A stretch of DNA of 64,000 nt. It comes from Plantibacter sp. Leaf314. Lineage in GTDB: Bacteria; Actinomycetota; Actinomycetes; Actinomycetales; Microbacteriaceae. The position numbers and the translations under genes were made by a program. A model generated the notes under the pieces. That model had not been told where the DNA came from. It worked only from the letters and a program-made list of their open reading frames with translations, and did not search any database. The stretch is taken from positions 283,304 to 347,303 of the forward strand of contig NZ_LMOB01000003.1 in assembly GCF_001423185.1 (NCBI RefSeq), given 5' to 3'. This document shows positions 15,988 to 24,490 of the stretch, one piece after another. The number at the start of each line of letters is the position of its first letter. The first letter of the stretch is position 1.

Positions 15988-17192
15988 CGGGCGACCGACG
16001 CTTCGAGGGACGCGAGCTCGTCGGCCGAGCCGTCGCCCGCTCCGAGCGTGACCTCCGGCAGGTCGAGACGACGACCGGAGCGAGAGCTCTCGAGGCCCAG
16101 CTCCGCGAGCAGTACGCCGCGTGCGCCGGCGAGCAGGTCGAACTCGTACGGGCCGTCCTCGACGACGTGGCGGATGAACTCCTCCCACTGCGTCTTGAAG
16201 CCGTTCTCGAACACGTCGTTCGTCGGGACGTCCTGCCAGTCGGCCGCGTAGTCGTGGTCGTCGGCGAGATCGGGGTTCCACACCGGCTTCGGGGTGACGT
16301 TCCGCGGCTGCACCTTGCATCCGAACAGCCCGGCGACGGCGGAACCGTGGGTGCCGTCGACCTGGAACTGGACGAGCTCGTCGCGGTCGACGCGGACGGT
16401 CCAGCTGGAGTTGAGCTGGGCCACGACACCGCCCTCCAGCTCGAAGATGCCGTAGGCGGCGTCGTCCGCGGTCGCCGCGTAGGCCGAGCCGCGCTCGTCG
16501 AAGCGTTCCGGGATGTGGGTCGTCGCCTTCGCGTAGACGGACTCGACCCGGCCGAAGAGGTTCTCGAGCACGTAGCTCCAGTGCGGGAACATGTCGACGA
16601 CGATGCCGCCGCCGTCCTCGGAGCGGTAGTTCCAGCTGGGGCGCTGGGCCGGCTGCCAGTCGCCCTCGAACACCCAGTAGCCGAACTCGCCACGCACGGA
16701 GAGGATGCGGCCGAAGAAGCCGGAGTCGATGAGTCGCTTGAGCTTCCGGAGGCCGGGCAGGTACAGCTTGTCGTGCACGACGCCGTTCTTGACGCCGGCC
16801 TCGGCCGCGAGGCGCGCGAGTTCGAGGGCCTCCTCGAAGGTCTCGGCCGTCGGCTTCTCGGTGTAGATCGTCTTGCCGGCGGCGATCGCCTTGCGGAGTG
16901 CCGTCGCGCGGGCCTTGGTGACGAGGAAGTCGGCGTAGATGTCCCAGCGCGGGTCGGCGAGCACCGCGTCGAGGTCGGTGGAGGTGTGCTCGACACCGTG
17001 CTTCGCGGCGAGTTCGTCGAGGGTCGCCTGATTGCGGCCGACGAGGATGAGTTCGATCTGACGACGGCTGCCGTCGGAGAGCTGGACGCCGCCCTGCTCC
17101 TGGATCGCGAGCAGCGACCGCACGAGGTGCTGCCGGTAGCCCATGCGCCCGGTGGCGCCGTTGACGATGATCCCGATGGTCTGCTCTGACAC
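15984..17192 (-). CDS. Gfo/Idh/MocA-family NAD(P)-dependent oxidoreductase
   Basis: A 402-residue protein. The N-terminal Rossmann domain starts IGIIVNGATGRMGYRQHL, an unusual loop-rich variant of the GxGxxG turn that resembles dihydrodipicolinate reductase. TEKPTA is the Gfo/Idh EKP motif, and the C-terminal domain has DMFPHW. It probably oxidises a sugar or inositol-like alcohol. First gene of the leftward operon and divergent from the ABC transporter; stop and next start overlap as ATGA. Confidence 0.82.
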   Translation of the reverse strand: MSEQTIGIIVNGATGRMGYRQHLVRSLLAIQEQGGVQLSDGSRRQIELILVGRNQATLDELAAKHGVEHTSTDLDAVLADPRWDIYADFLVTKARATALRKAIAAGKTIYTEKPTAETFEEALELARLAAEAGVKNGVVHDKLYLPGLRKLKRLIDSGFFGRILSVRGEFGYWVFEGDWQPAQRPSWNYRSEDGGGIVVDMFPHWSYVLENLFGRVESVYAKATTHIPERFDERGSAYAATADDAAYGIFELEGGVVAQLNSSWTVRVDRDELVQFQVDGTHGSAVAGLFGCKVQPRNVTPKPVWNPDLADDHDYAADWQDVPTNDVFENGFKTQWEEFIRHVVEDGPYEFDLLAGARGVLLAELGLESSRSGRRLDLPEVTLGAGDGSADELASLEASVAR

Positions 17193-17243
17193 GGTGGCTC
17201 TTTCTCTCGATCGCGTTGTAGCCCTGCGGCGACGATGCCGTCA

Positions 17244-17291
17244 GGAAAGCGTTTACCGGTCACTGTAGAACGAGAGGCGACGACGTGGCAA
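17244..17291 (-). promoter_or_regulatory. Promoter and LacI-type operator of the leftward oxidoreductase operon
   Basis: On the minus strand TTGCCA (17286-17291) and TACAGT (17262-17267) are separated by 18 bp. GGAAAGCGTTTACC (17244-17257) lies just downstream and has the central CG of LacI-family operators. It is the sister of the operator at 17396-17413. Confidence 0.6.
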
Positions 17292-17351
17292 GGGATTCCT
17301 GCGATCGCCGCGGAACCGATCCGGATTCGCGTAACGATGCCGGATGAATCG

Positions 17352-17413
17352 TTGCATCGGTCGTCGGGGCCGTGATAGAACTTGATGCAGCTCAGCCGGG
17401 AAACGCTTTCCGG
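17352..17413 (+). promoter_or_regulatory. Promoter and LacI-type operator of the ABC transporter operon
   Basis: TTGCAT (17352-17357) and TAGAAC (17376-17381) may be the -35 and -10. CCGGGAAACGCTTTCCGG (17396-17413) follows; it is an 18-bp near-palindrome with a central CG and resembles cre/LacI operators. The divergent gap of about 310 nt (17193-17502) is thus accounted for by two promoters, two operators and a small upstream ORF. Confidence 0.6.
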
Positions 17414-17449
17414 CAGTGTCATCAACGACGATCGACAAGGAGGTCCGAC

Positions 17450-17506
17450 GTGTACCGTGCAGTTGCAACGGCGCCCAGGACGACGTTCACGAGGGGCACT
17501 CGGTGA
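17450..17506 (+). CDS. Small upstream ORF (18 aa) translationally coupled to the ABC permease
   Basis: GTG 17450 is preceded by a perfect AAGGAGGT (17437-17444) at 5-nt spacing. The frame runs 18 codons (MYRAVATAPRTTFTRGTR) and its TGA (17504-17506) overlaps the permease GTG (17503-17505). The permease has only the weaker GAGGGG site, so ribosomes ending here may restart on it. No homologue is recognised, and the peptide itself may not matter. Confidence 0.45.
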   Translation: MYRAVATAPRTTFTRGTR

Positions 17507-18459
17507 GCGCGCTCGGCGAGCTCCGCAAGCTCAGCGCAGGCAAGCGCCCACAGACCGCGGCCGAGAAGGCCTTCATCAAGAAGGACAACCGCCGCGACAA
17601 CAAGGCGGCGTACCTGTTCCTCCTGCCCTGGCTCATCGGCCTCGCGGTCATCACCGTCGGCCCCATGGTCGCCTCGCTCGCCCTGTCCTTCACGAAGTAC
17701 AACCTGCTGCAGGCGCCGACCTTCATCGGGTTCGACAACTTCATCCGGATGATGAGCGACGAGCGACTCCACAACTCGCTCGGCGTGACCTTCGTCTACG
17801 TCTTCGTCTCGGTGCCGCTCCAACTCGCGGCCGCACTGGCGCTCGCGGCGCTCCTCGACCGCGGGCTCCGCGGCCTCGCGATCTACCGATCCGTGTACTA
17901 CCTGCCGTCGCTCCTCGGATCCTCCGTCGCGATCGCCGTGCTGTGGAAGCAGGTGTTCGGCGGCGAGGGCCTCGTGAACCAGTTCATCGCGATCTTCGGC
18001 ATCGAAGGACGCAGCTGGATCGCCGACCCGTCGACGGCCCTCTCCACCCTCATCACGCTCAACGTGTGGACCTTCGGTGCGCCGATGGTGATCTTCCTCG
18101 CCGGCCTCCGGCAGATCCCCGTCATGTACCACGAGGCGGCGCAGATGGACGGGGCGTCGAAGTGGCAGCGCTTCACCAAGATCACCCTGCCGCTGCTCAC
18201 GCCGATCATCTTCTTCAACCTCGTGCTGCAGATCATCCACGCGTTCCAGGCCTTCACGCAGGCCTTCATCGTGTCGGGCGGAACGGGCGGCCCAGCCGAC
18301 TCGACGCTGTTCTACACGCTGTACCTCTACAACCGCGGCTTCTCGAACTTCGACATGGGCTACGCCTCGGCCATGGCCTGGTTCCTGCTCCTCATCATCG
18401 GAGTCTTCACCGCGATCAACTTCTGGGCCTCGAAATACTGGGTGAACTACGATGACTGA
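17503..18459 (+). CDS. Sugar ABC transporter permease, MalF/UgpA type
   Basis: A 318-residue permease with six membrane spans and the cytoplasmic EAA loop (YHEAAQMDGASKWQRFTKIT) that docks the ATPase. It belongs to the carbohydrate uptake-1 group, in which a shared MsiK-type ATPase is usually encoded elsewhere; no ATPase gene lies nearby. I chose GTG 17503, supported by GAGGGG at 17491-17496 and by coupling to the small upstream ORF; an in-frame start at 17416 has no ribosome site. Overlaps the next permease by 8 nt. Confidence 0.88.
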   Translation: MSALGELRKLSAGKRPQTAAEKAFIKKDNRRDNKAAYLFLLPWLIGLAVITVGPMVASLALSFTKYNLLQAPTFIGFDNFIRMMSDERLHNSLGVTFVYVFVSVPLQLAAALALAALLDRGLRGLAIYRSVYYLPSLLGSSVAIAVLWKQVFGGEGLVNQFIAIFGIEGRSWIADPSTALSTLITLNVWTFGAPMVIFLAGLRQIPVMYHEAAQMDGASKWQRFTKITLPLLTPIIFFNLVLQIIHAFQAFTQAFIVSGGTGGPADSTLFYTLYLYNRGFSNFDMGYASAMAWFLLLIIGVFTAINFWASKYWVNYDD

Positions 18460-19378
18460 CACGCTGACCACACGGTCCATCACGACGGACAGCAAGAACC
18501 GCAGTCGCGAGGCCAAGCAGGCCGAACGCCAGTACCGCCGCGCACGCGGGTGGTCGCCCTGGAAGTCCGTGCTGAAGCACGTCGGGCTCATCCTCGTCGG
18601 GTTCATCATGCTCTACCCGGTGATCTGGCTCGTCGTCTCCTCGCTCCGCCCCACAGAGGAGATCTTCCGGAACCCGGGCATCGTCCTCGACAGCTTCGAG
18701 GTGAGCAACTACAGCGAGGGCTGGAACACCCTCTCGGAACCGTTCCACGTCTTCCTGCTGAACTCGGTGCTCATCGTCCTCGGCTGCATCGTCGGCAACC
18801 TCGTGTCCTGCTCGATGGCGGCGTACGCCTTCGCCCGGCTGAAGTTCAGCGGCAAACGGTGGTGGTTCGCGGCGATGCTCATGACGCTGATGCTGCCGAT
18901 CCACGTCATCATCGTGCCGCAGTACATCATGTTCTCCCAGCTCGGCTTCGTGAACACGTACCTGCCGCTCATCCTGCCGAAGATCCTCGCGACCGACGCG
19001 TTCTTCGTCTTCCTCATGGTCCAGTTCATCCGCGGCATCCCGAAGGAGCTCGACGAGGCCGCCCGCATCGACGGCTGCGGCCACCCCCGCATCTTCGGCG
19101 TCATCATCCTGCCCCTCATGGTCCCGGCGCTCGCGACCACCGCGATCTTCACCTTCATCTGGACGTGGAACGACTTCTTCAGCCAGCTCCTGTACCTGAC
19201 GAAGCCCGAGATGTACACGGTGCCGCTCGCGCTGCGGGCCTTCATGGACGCGCAATCGTCGACCTCGTGGGGGCCGATGTTCGCGATGAGTGTCGTGTCG
19301 CTCCTCCCGATCTTCCTCGTCTTCCTCTTCGGTCAGCGGTTCCTCCTCAAGGGCATCGCGACGACCGGCGGCAAGTGA
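18452..19378 (+). CDS. Sugar ABC transporter permease, MalG/UgpE type
   Basis: A 308-residue partner permease. It has a basic N-terminus, six spans, and the EAA loop ELDEAARIDGCGHPRIFGVI with the downstream proline-rich helix. The ATG lies inside the last codons of the MalF-type gene, so both are co-translated. It forms the membrane pore of the importer with the upstream gene. Confidence 0.9.
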   Translation: MTDTLTTRSITTDSKNRSREAKQAERQYRRARGWSPWKSVLKHVGLILVGFIMLYPVIWLVVSSLRPTEEIFRNPGIVLDSFEVSNYSEGWNTLSEPFHVFLLNSVLIVLGCIVGNLVSCSMAAYAFARLKFSGKRWWFAAMLMTLMLPIHVIIVPQYIMFSQLGFVNTYLPLILPKILATDAFFVFLMVQFIRGIPKELDEAARIDGCGHPRIFGVIILPLMVPALATTAIFTFIWTWNDFFSQLLYLTKPEMYTVPLALRAFMDAQSSTSWGPMFAMSVVSLLPIFLVFLFGQRFLLKGIATTGGK

Positions 19379-19496
19379 CGCGGTCCTCACCGACCGACGG
19401 CACCGGAACACCTGTACCAGCCCGACCAGCACCAGACCCAGCAGCACCGGATCCAGCGACACCGGATCCGCATCGATCGATTCGAAAGGGAACAGC

Positions 19497-20810
19497 ATGA
19501 GCATCAGCAAGCACGGCAGAGCCGCCGGCTTCATCGCGACGGGAGCCGTCGCCGCGCTCCTCCTCGCCGGTTGCAGCGCCGGAGGCGACGCCGCGACCGA
19601 ACTGTCCGACGAGCCCGTCACCCTCCGGTTCACCTGGTGGGGCAACGACGCCCGCACGGCGGCCACCCAGGAGGTCATCGCGGCCTTCGAGAAGGAGTAC
19701 CCGAACATCACCATCGAGCCCCAGTTCACGGACTGGGCCGGGTACTGGGACAAGCTCGCCACCGAGACGGCGGCGAACGACACCCCCGACATCATCCAGA
19801 TGGACGAGAAGTACATCGCCACCTACGGCGACCGGGGTGCACTGCTCGACCTCAAGACCGTCGGCGACCAGCTCGACCTCAGCGACTTCCCCAAGGAGAC
19901 GCTGACCTCGGGGACCGTCAACGACTCGCTCTACGGCGTGCCGTCCGGCATCACGAGCTACTCCATCGTGGTGAACCCGACCCTGCTGGCGTCGGCCGGC
20001 ATCGAGATGCCCGACGACGAGACCTGGACCTGGGACGACTTCACCGCGCTGAGCGAGCAGGTGTCGGCGGCCGGTGGCGGATCGATCTACGGGTTCCAGC
20101 CCTTCGGCTTCGAGGACGGCGGCCTGAACAACTGGGCACGCCAGCACGGCGACGAGCTCTACAACGACAAGGGCGAGGTCTCCATCAAGCCCGAGACGCT
20201 CGCGTCCTGGTGGAGCTACCTCCTCGAGCTGGTGAACGACGGCGCGACGCCGTCCGCCTCGGCGATCGTCGAGAAGCAGGCCGGCGGTCTGGCGGAGTCC
20301 TTCACCGCGACCAACGCCGCGGCGTTCGCCCCCTGGTGGAACAGCCAGCTGACGGCACTCACCGAGGCGAGCGGTTCGCCGCTCGAGCTGCTGCGCATCC
20401 CGACCGTGGACGGCGGCGCCGACGGCTCCGCCTACTACAAGCCGTCGATGTACTGGTCGGCGTCCGCCCGGACCGCCCACCCGGCCGAAGCCGCGCTGTT
20501 CATCGACTTCCTCGCGAACAGCGAGACGGCCGCCGACTCGCTCCTCACCGAGCGTGGTGTCCCGGCGAACACGAAGATCCGCGAGTACATCACGCCGAAG
20601 CTGGCCGAGACGGACCAGGCGGTCGTGGAGTTCCTCGACGGCCTCGCCGACGACATCGGTGAGCCGCCGACCGTCACGCCCGCCGGTGGCAGCGCGATCG
20701 AGGCGCTCGTGAAGCAGTACACCGAACAGGTGCTGTTCGGGAAGAACACGCCCGACCAGGCTGCCGAGGGGTTCATCAAGGACCTGAAGGCCGCGGTCGC
20801 CGCGGGCTGA
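19497..20810 (+). CDS. Sugar ABC transporter substrate-binding lipoprotein
   Basis: A 437-residue extracellular binding protein of the MalE/UgpB (family 1) type. A lipobox (LLLAGC) places the lipidated Cys at residue 26. The mature part shows RFTWWGNDARTAATQEVI, an aromatic-rich binding cleft (WTWDDF, WWNSQL, MYWSAS) and the usual terminal helices. ATG 19497 has AAAGGGA upstream. The binding-protein gene comes after the permeases here, the reverse of the common order. The 118-nt gap before it holds short CACCGGATCC direct repeats. Confidence 0.9.
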   Translation: MSISKHGRAAGFIATGAVAALLLAGCSAGGDAATELSDEPVTLRFTWWGNDARTAATQEVIAAFEKEYPNITIEPQFTDWAGYWDKLATETAANDTPDIIQMDEKYIATYGDRGALLDLKTVGDQLDLSDFPKETLTSGTVNDSLYGVPSGITSYSIVVNPTLLASAGIEMPDDETWTWDDFTALSEQVSAAGGGSIYGFQPFGFEDGGLNNWARQHGDELYNDKGEVSIKPETLASWWSYLLELVNDGATPSASAIVEKQAGGLAESFTATNAAAFAPWWNSQLTALTEASGSPLELLRIPTVDGGADGSAYYKPSMYWSASARTAHPAEAALFIDFLANSETAADSLLTERGVPANTKIREYITPKLAETDQAVVEFLDGLADDIGEPPTVTPAGGSAIEALVKQYTEQVLFGKNTPDQAAEGFIKDLKAAVAAG

Positions 20811-20874
20811 CCCGGCACCAGCCCATCCGTCGACGGGCCTCGCCCTCACCCACGAGGTCGGTTCGGCCGTCACC

Positions 20875-21747
20875 GTGCACCTCGACGGCGTCGAGATCCT
20901 GCGGTACACCTACCGCCCGGACACCGTCCAGCGCGAGTCGCCCAAGCCGTACCTCCACCCGGTGCGGACCGCGGGCGGCGCCCTCGTGACGTTGGCACGA
21001 CCGCACGACCACGTGTGGCACACCGGGTTCGCCTGGGCGCTGCCGCACGTCGGCGACGACAACTTCTGGGGCGGGCCGACGTTCACCGGCACCGCCTACG
21101 AGCAGCTCGAGAACAACGGCCGCTCCGAGCACGTCGCGGTCACGGCCGTCAGCGCAGAGCCCGATGAAGCGAGGTTCGCGCACACCCTCGCGTGGATCAC
21201 CGAGGGCGGTCGGCGCATCGTCGACGAGGAGCGCTTCCTGACGGTGCGTCCGGTCGCCGACGCCTGGACGCTGACGTTCGAGACCCGGATGCGCAACGTC
21301 TCCGGTCGCGAGCTGTCGATCGGTTCGCCGACGACGAAGGGTCGGGAGAACGCCGGCTACGGCGGCTTCTTCTGGCGGGGTCCGCGCTCGTTCACCGGAG
21401 GGACCCTCCACACGCCCGACGGCAGCGGCGGCGACGAACTCCGCGGCACGAGACACGCGTGGATGGGCTTCACCGGCCTGCAGGACGGCACCGCGGCGGC
21501 CTCGAGCGTCGTCATGGTCGACGACGAACGGAACCCGGCGCACCCACCGCAGTGGTTCGCCAGGACCGAGGAGTTCGCCGGCCTCTGCCCCGCGCCGTTC
21601 TTCAGCGAGGAGCTGCCGTTCCGCGACGAGGAGACCCTCGGGTTCCGGTACGCGGTCGTCATCGCCGACGGAGACGGCGCCGACGGCCGGGCGGCATCAC
21701 TCGCCCGATCCGGTCGCGACGCCCTCCGTCGCAACTCACCCGCCTGA
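20875..21747 (+). CDS. DUF6807 (PmoA-like) family protein
   Basis: A 290-residue beta-rich protein of the DUF6807 family ('methane oxygenase PmoA' by name only). Shared blocks with the fusion at 29949 are P-HPV, HDH-WHTG, WGGPTF, IGSPTTKGRENAGYGGFFWRGP and PQWFAR. The family's domain normally begins some ten residues earlier, and the frame does encode a matching stretch upstream (LALTHEVGSAVTV), but it has no ATG, GTG, TTG or CTG codon before GTG 20875. A non-canonical start is possible. It follows the binding protein and precedes an oxidoreductase. Biochemical role unknown; the conserved His residues could bind sugar or metal. Confidence 0.75.
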   Translation: MHLDGVEILRYTYRPDTVQRESPKPYLHPVRTAGGALVTLARPHDHVWHTGFAWALPHVGDDNFWGGPTFTGTAYEQLENNGRSEHVAVTAVSAEPDEARFAHTLAWITEGGRRIVDEERFLTVRPVADAWTLTFETRMRNVSGRELSIGSPTTKGRENAGYGGFFWRGPRSFTGGTLHTPDGSGGDELRGTRHAWMGFTGLQDGTAAASSVVMVDDERNPAHPPQWFARTEEFAGLCPAPFFSEELPFRDEETLGFRYAVVIADGDGADGRAASLARSGRDALRRNSPA

Positions 21748-21821
21748 CCCGTGGTGGGAGGCGGTCGTGTTCCGCCCGCCGCCATCGCCACCGCAGCACC
21801 GACCCGGAAGGACCATCGCGC

Positions 21822-23186
21822 ATGACCACGACCCGCGAACGCTACGCCCTCATCGGCACCGGACACCGGTCCCAGATGTACCTCGACGCCATCGTCGGCC
21901 CGCACGCCGACGTCGCGGAACTCGTCGCCTGGAGCGACAGCAACCCGGGCAGGATCGACCACTACGAGCGTCTGCTCGCCGAGCAGGGCGTGGCACTGCC
22001 CGCCCGCTACGGCCCCGACGACGTGGAACGGCTCATCACCGAACAGCGCGTGGACCGCGTCATCGTGACGACCCCGGACTTCACCCACGCCGACATCGTC
22101 TCGCGAGCGCTCCTCGCGGGCGCCGACGTCATCGTCGAGAAGCCCCTCACGATCGACCGCGAGGGCGTCGAACGGATCGCCGCGGCGGTCGCGGAGAGCG
22201 GCCGGAACGTCGTGACGACCTTCAACTACCGCTACAGCCCACGCAACTCGGAGCTGCGGCGGATCGTGCAGGACGGCCGGATCGGCCGGGTGACGAGCGT
22301 GCACTTCGAGTGGGTGCTCGACACCGTCCACGGGGCCGACTACTTCCGCCGCTGGCACCGCGAGAAGGAGCACTCCGGCGGTCTGCTCATCCACAAGGCC
22401 TCCCACCACTTCGACCTCGTCAACTGGTGGATCGGGGCGCGGCCTGCCTCCGTGTACGCGTCCGGCGGCCTGCGGTTCTACGGCGACGCCAATGCCGCCG
22501 AGCGAGGCCTTGGTCCACGACCGGAGCGCGGGTCGGTGCCCGACGACACCGAGGCGGCCGCTCGTGGGCGGTCGTCCGACCCGTTCGTCCTCGACCTCCG
22601 GGACGACCCACGACTCGAGTCGCTGTACCTCGACGCCGAGCAGCACGACGGCTACCTGCGCGACCGCGACGTGTTCTCGCCCGGGATCAGCATCGAGGAC
22701 AACCTGTCCGTCCTCGTCGACTACGACGGCGGCGCCTCGCTCAGCTACTCCCTGAACGCGCACGCGCCGTGGGAGGGGTACCGTGTCGCGATCAACGGGA
22801 CGGAAGGTCGCGCCGAACTCGAGGTGGTCGAACGCGCTGCGGTGCTCGTGGGGAGCGACGGCCGCGTCGTCCTCGACCCGAGCCTGCACGCGGACGGTGC
22901 GGGGGCTGGGACGGGAGCCGGTACGGGCCGTCCGGTGCGTTCGCGTGGTGAGCGCCTGGTGCTCCAGCGGCACTGGGAGGAGGCCGAGGAGATCCCGATC
23001 CCCGAGGGTGTCGGTGGCCACGGCGGCGGTGACGCGTACCTCCTGCGCCACCTGTTCGACCGCATCACCGAGGACGAGCTGGGACGCCCCGCCGGGTACG
23101 ACGACGGCGTGCGGGCGATCTCCGTCGGCATCGCCGGCAACGAGTCGCTGCTGACCGGTCGTCCGGTGGCGACGATCGCGCCATGA
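21822..23186 (+). CDS. Gfo/Idh/MocA-family oxidoreductase
   Basis: A 454-residue NAD(P)-dependent oxidoreductase. The Rossmann turn is GTGHRSQMYLD, the EKP motif is VEKPLT, and HKASHHFDLVNWW carries the catalytic-region His residues. A Gly/Ala-rich insert (GAGAGTGAGTG) sits near residue 360. ATG 21822 has AAGGA upstream. It follows the DUF6807 gene and overlaps the hydrolase by ATGA, so the three probably act on one imported sugar derivative. Confidence 0.88.
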   Translation: MTTTRERYALIGTGHRSQMYLDAIVGPHADVAELVAWSDSNPGRIDHYERLLAEQGVALPARYGPDDVERLITEQRVDRVIVTTPDFTHADIVSRALLAGADVIVEKPLTIDREGVERIAAAVAESGRNVVTTFNYRYSPRNSELRRIVQDGRIGRVTSVHFEWVLDTVHGADYFRRWHREKEHSGGLLIHKASHHFDLVNWWIGARPASVYASGGLRFYGDANAAERGLGPRPERGSVPDDTEAAARGRSSDPFVLDLRDDPRLESLYLDAEQHDGYLRDRDVFSPGISIEDNLSVLVDYDGGASLSYSLNAHAPWEGYRVAINGTEGRAELEVVERAAVLVGSDGRVVLDPSLHADGAGAGTGAGTGRPVRSRGERLVLQRHWEEAEEIPIPEGVGGHGGGDAYLLRHLFDRITEDELGRPAGYDDGVRAISVGIAGNESLLTGRPVATIAP

Positions 23187-24445
23187 GCGTCGGGCCGGGC
23201 GCGGAGTCCGTCCCGGCCGGCGAGCACCTCCCGGTCACCGAGCGTGTCGAGGTGCGCTCGCTGGCGCCTGCACCCGGCCGCGACCCCGCGCTGCGGGCGC
23301 TCGCGGACCGATCGCGCGAGGCGGGCGGCCAGGTCGGCTCCGGGATCGGGTCGCTCGCCGCGACGCGTGGTCGCCTCGCCGAGGTCCTCGGGCTCCTGCC
23401 GCGCCCGCGGATCGCGGAACCCGCCGAGCGGCTCGTGGAGTGGACCCGCGACGGTGTCGACGGGGTCGAGCTCCGCTGGTCGACGGGGTTCGGAGCGCCG
23501 AGCTCGGCGTGGCTCCTCCGGCCGGCAGGCGAGACGGGCGCGCTGCCCGGCGTCCTGGCGTTGCACGATCACGGCGGCTTCACCCGGGTGGGGCGGGAGA
23601 AGCTCGCCGACGGCCCTGACGGCGTCCCGAGCACGCCGACGGTCGCCCGCGAGGAACTGCAGGCGTTCCGCGACCGCTACTACGGCGGCCGCGCCGTCGC
23701 ATCCGACCTCGCCCGTGAGGGGTTCGCGGTCCTCGTGCACGACGCCTTCGGCTGGGGATCCCGGCGCACACCGGACGAAGCGATCGCCGACCGGTTCCAT
23801 CGGAGCGTCGACCTGCAGCTCGCCGGTCGACGGGCCGAGTCGATCCGGGACGGTGCGGCGGCCGCCGAGGTGACGCCCGGGCAGCGGTCCGAGTTGCTCA
23901 CCGCCGCGAACGAACCCCAGCTCGCGAAGGAACTCGGCGTGCTCGGCACCTCGCTCGCCGGCCTCGTCCTCCGCGACGACCTCATCGCGCTCGATCAGCT
24001 TGCTGCCGCGACCGGTGTCCGTGCCGACGCCGTCGGGTGCTTCGGGCTGTCCGGCGGAGGTGCGAGGGCCGTCCTCCTGGCGGCCATGGACGATCGCATT
24101 CGCGCCGCCGGGGTGGTGGCGATGATGTCGACGTTCGCCGGGGTCCTCGACGGGCACGCGGATCAGCACTCCTGGTCGTTCCTGTCGCCCGGGCTCTCCC
24201 GCGTCGGAGACTGGCCGGCGCTCGCCGCCCTCCGTCCGGCGCTCCCGCTGCTCGTGCAGTACGCCGAGCGTGACGAGCTCTTCGGGCTGGCGGGCATGCA
24301 CGACGCGCATGCGATCCTCACGGAGCGGTACCGGGCCGGTGGTCGCCCTGGCGCGTACACCGGCACCTTCCACGATGAACCGCACCGGTGGTCGGTCGCC
24401 ATGCAGGCCGAGCTGCGCGCCTGGCTCACTGTCGCTCTCGCCTGA
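23183..24445 (+). CDS. Alpha/beta hydrolase (dienelactone hydrolase / acetyl xylan esterase-like)
   Basis: A 420-residue hydrolase. The strand-turn LALHDHGGF gives the oxyanion region, GCFGLSGGGAR holds the nucleophile Ser (about residue 290, G-L-S-G-G), and DEPHRW near the end supplies the His. Acidic residues after AERDE fit the third member of the triad. The family includes esterases of modified sugars. It ends the rightward sugar operon, which suggests release of an ester group from the imported substrate. Confidence 0.78.
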   Translation: MSVGPGAESVPAGEHLPVTERVEVRSLAPAPGRDPALRALADRSREAGGQVGSGIGSLAATRGRLAEVLGLLPRPRIAEPAERLVEWTRDGVDGVELRWSTGFGAPSSAWLLRPAGETGALPGVLALHDHGGFTRVGREKLADGPDGVPSTPTVAREELQAFRDRYYGGRAVASDLAREGFAVLVHDAFGWGSRRTPDEAIADRFHRSVDLQLAGRRAESIRDGAAAAEVTPGQRSELLTAANEPQLAKELGVLGTSLAGLVLRDDLIALDQLAAATGVRADAVGCFGLSGGGARAVLLAAMDDRIRAAGVVAMMSTFAGVLDGHADQHSWSFLSPGLSRVGDWPALAALRPALPLLVQYAERDELFGLAGMHDAHAILTERYRAGGRPGAYTGTFHDEPHRWSVAMQAELRAWLTVALA

Positions 24446-24490
24446 CCTGCCTGCCGCGCCTGCCCCGACTCTCGACCCGCACATCATCTC

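Noticed and set aside
15698..17425. 575-residue minus-strand ORF over the oxidoreductase and DUF993 genes
   Set aside because: Ser/Arg/Thr-rich shadow frame of real genes on the same strand; no domain recognisable.
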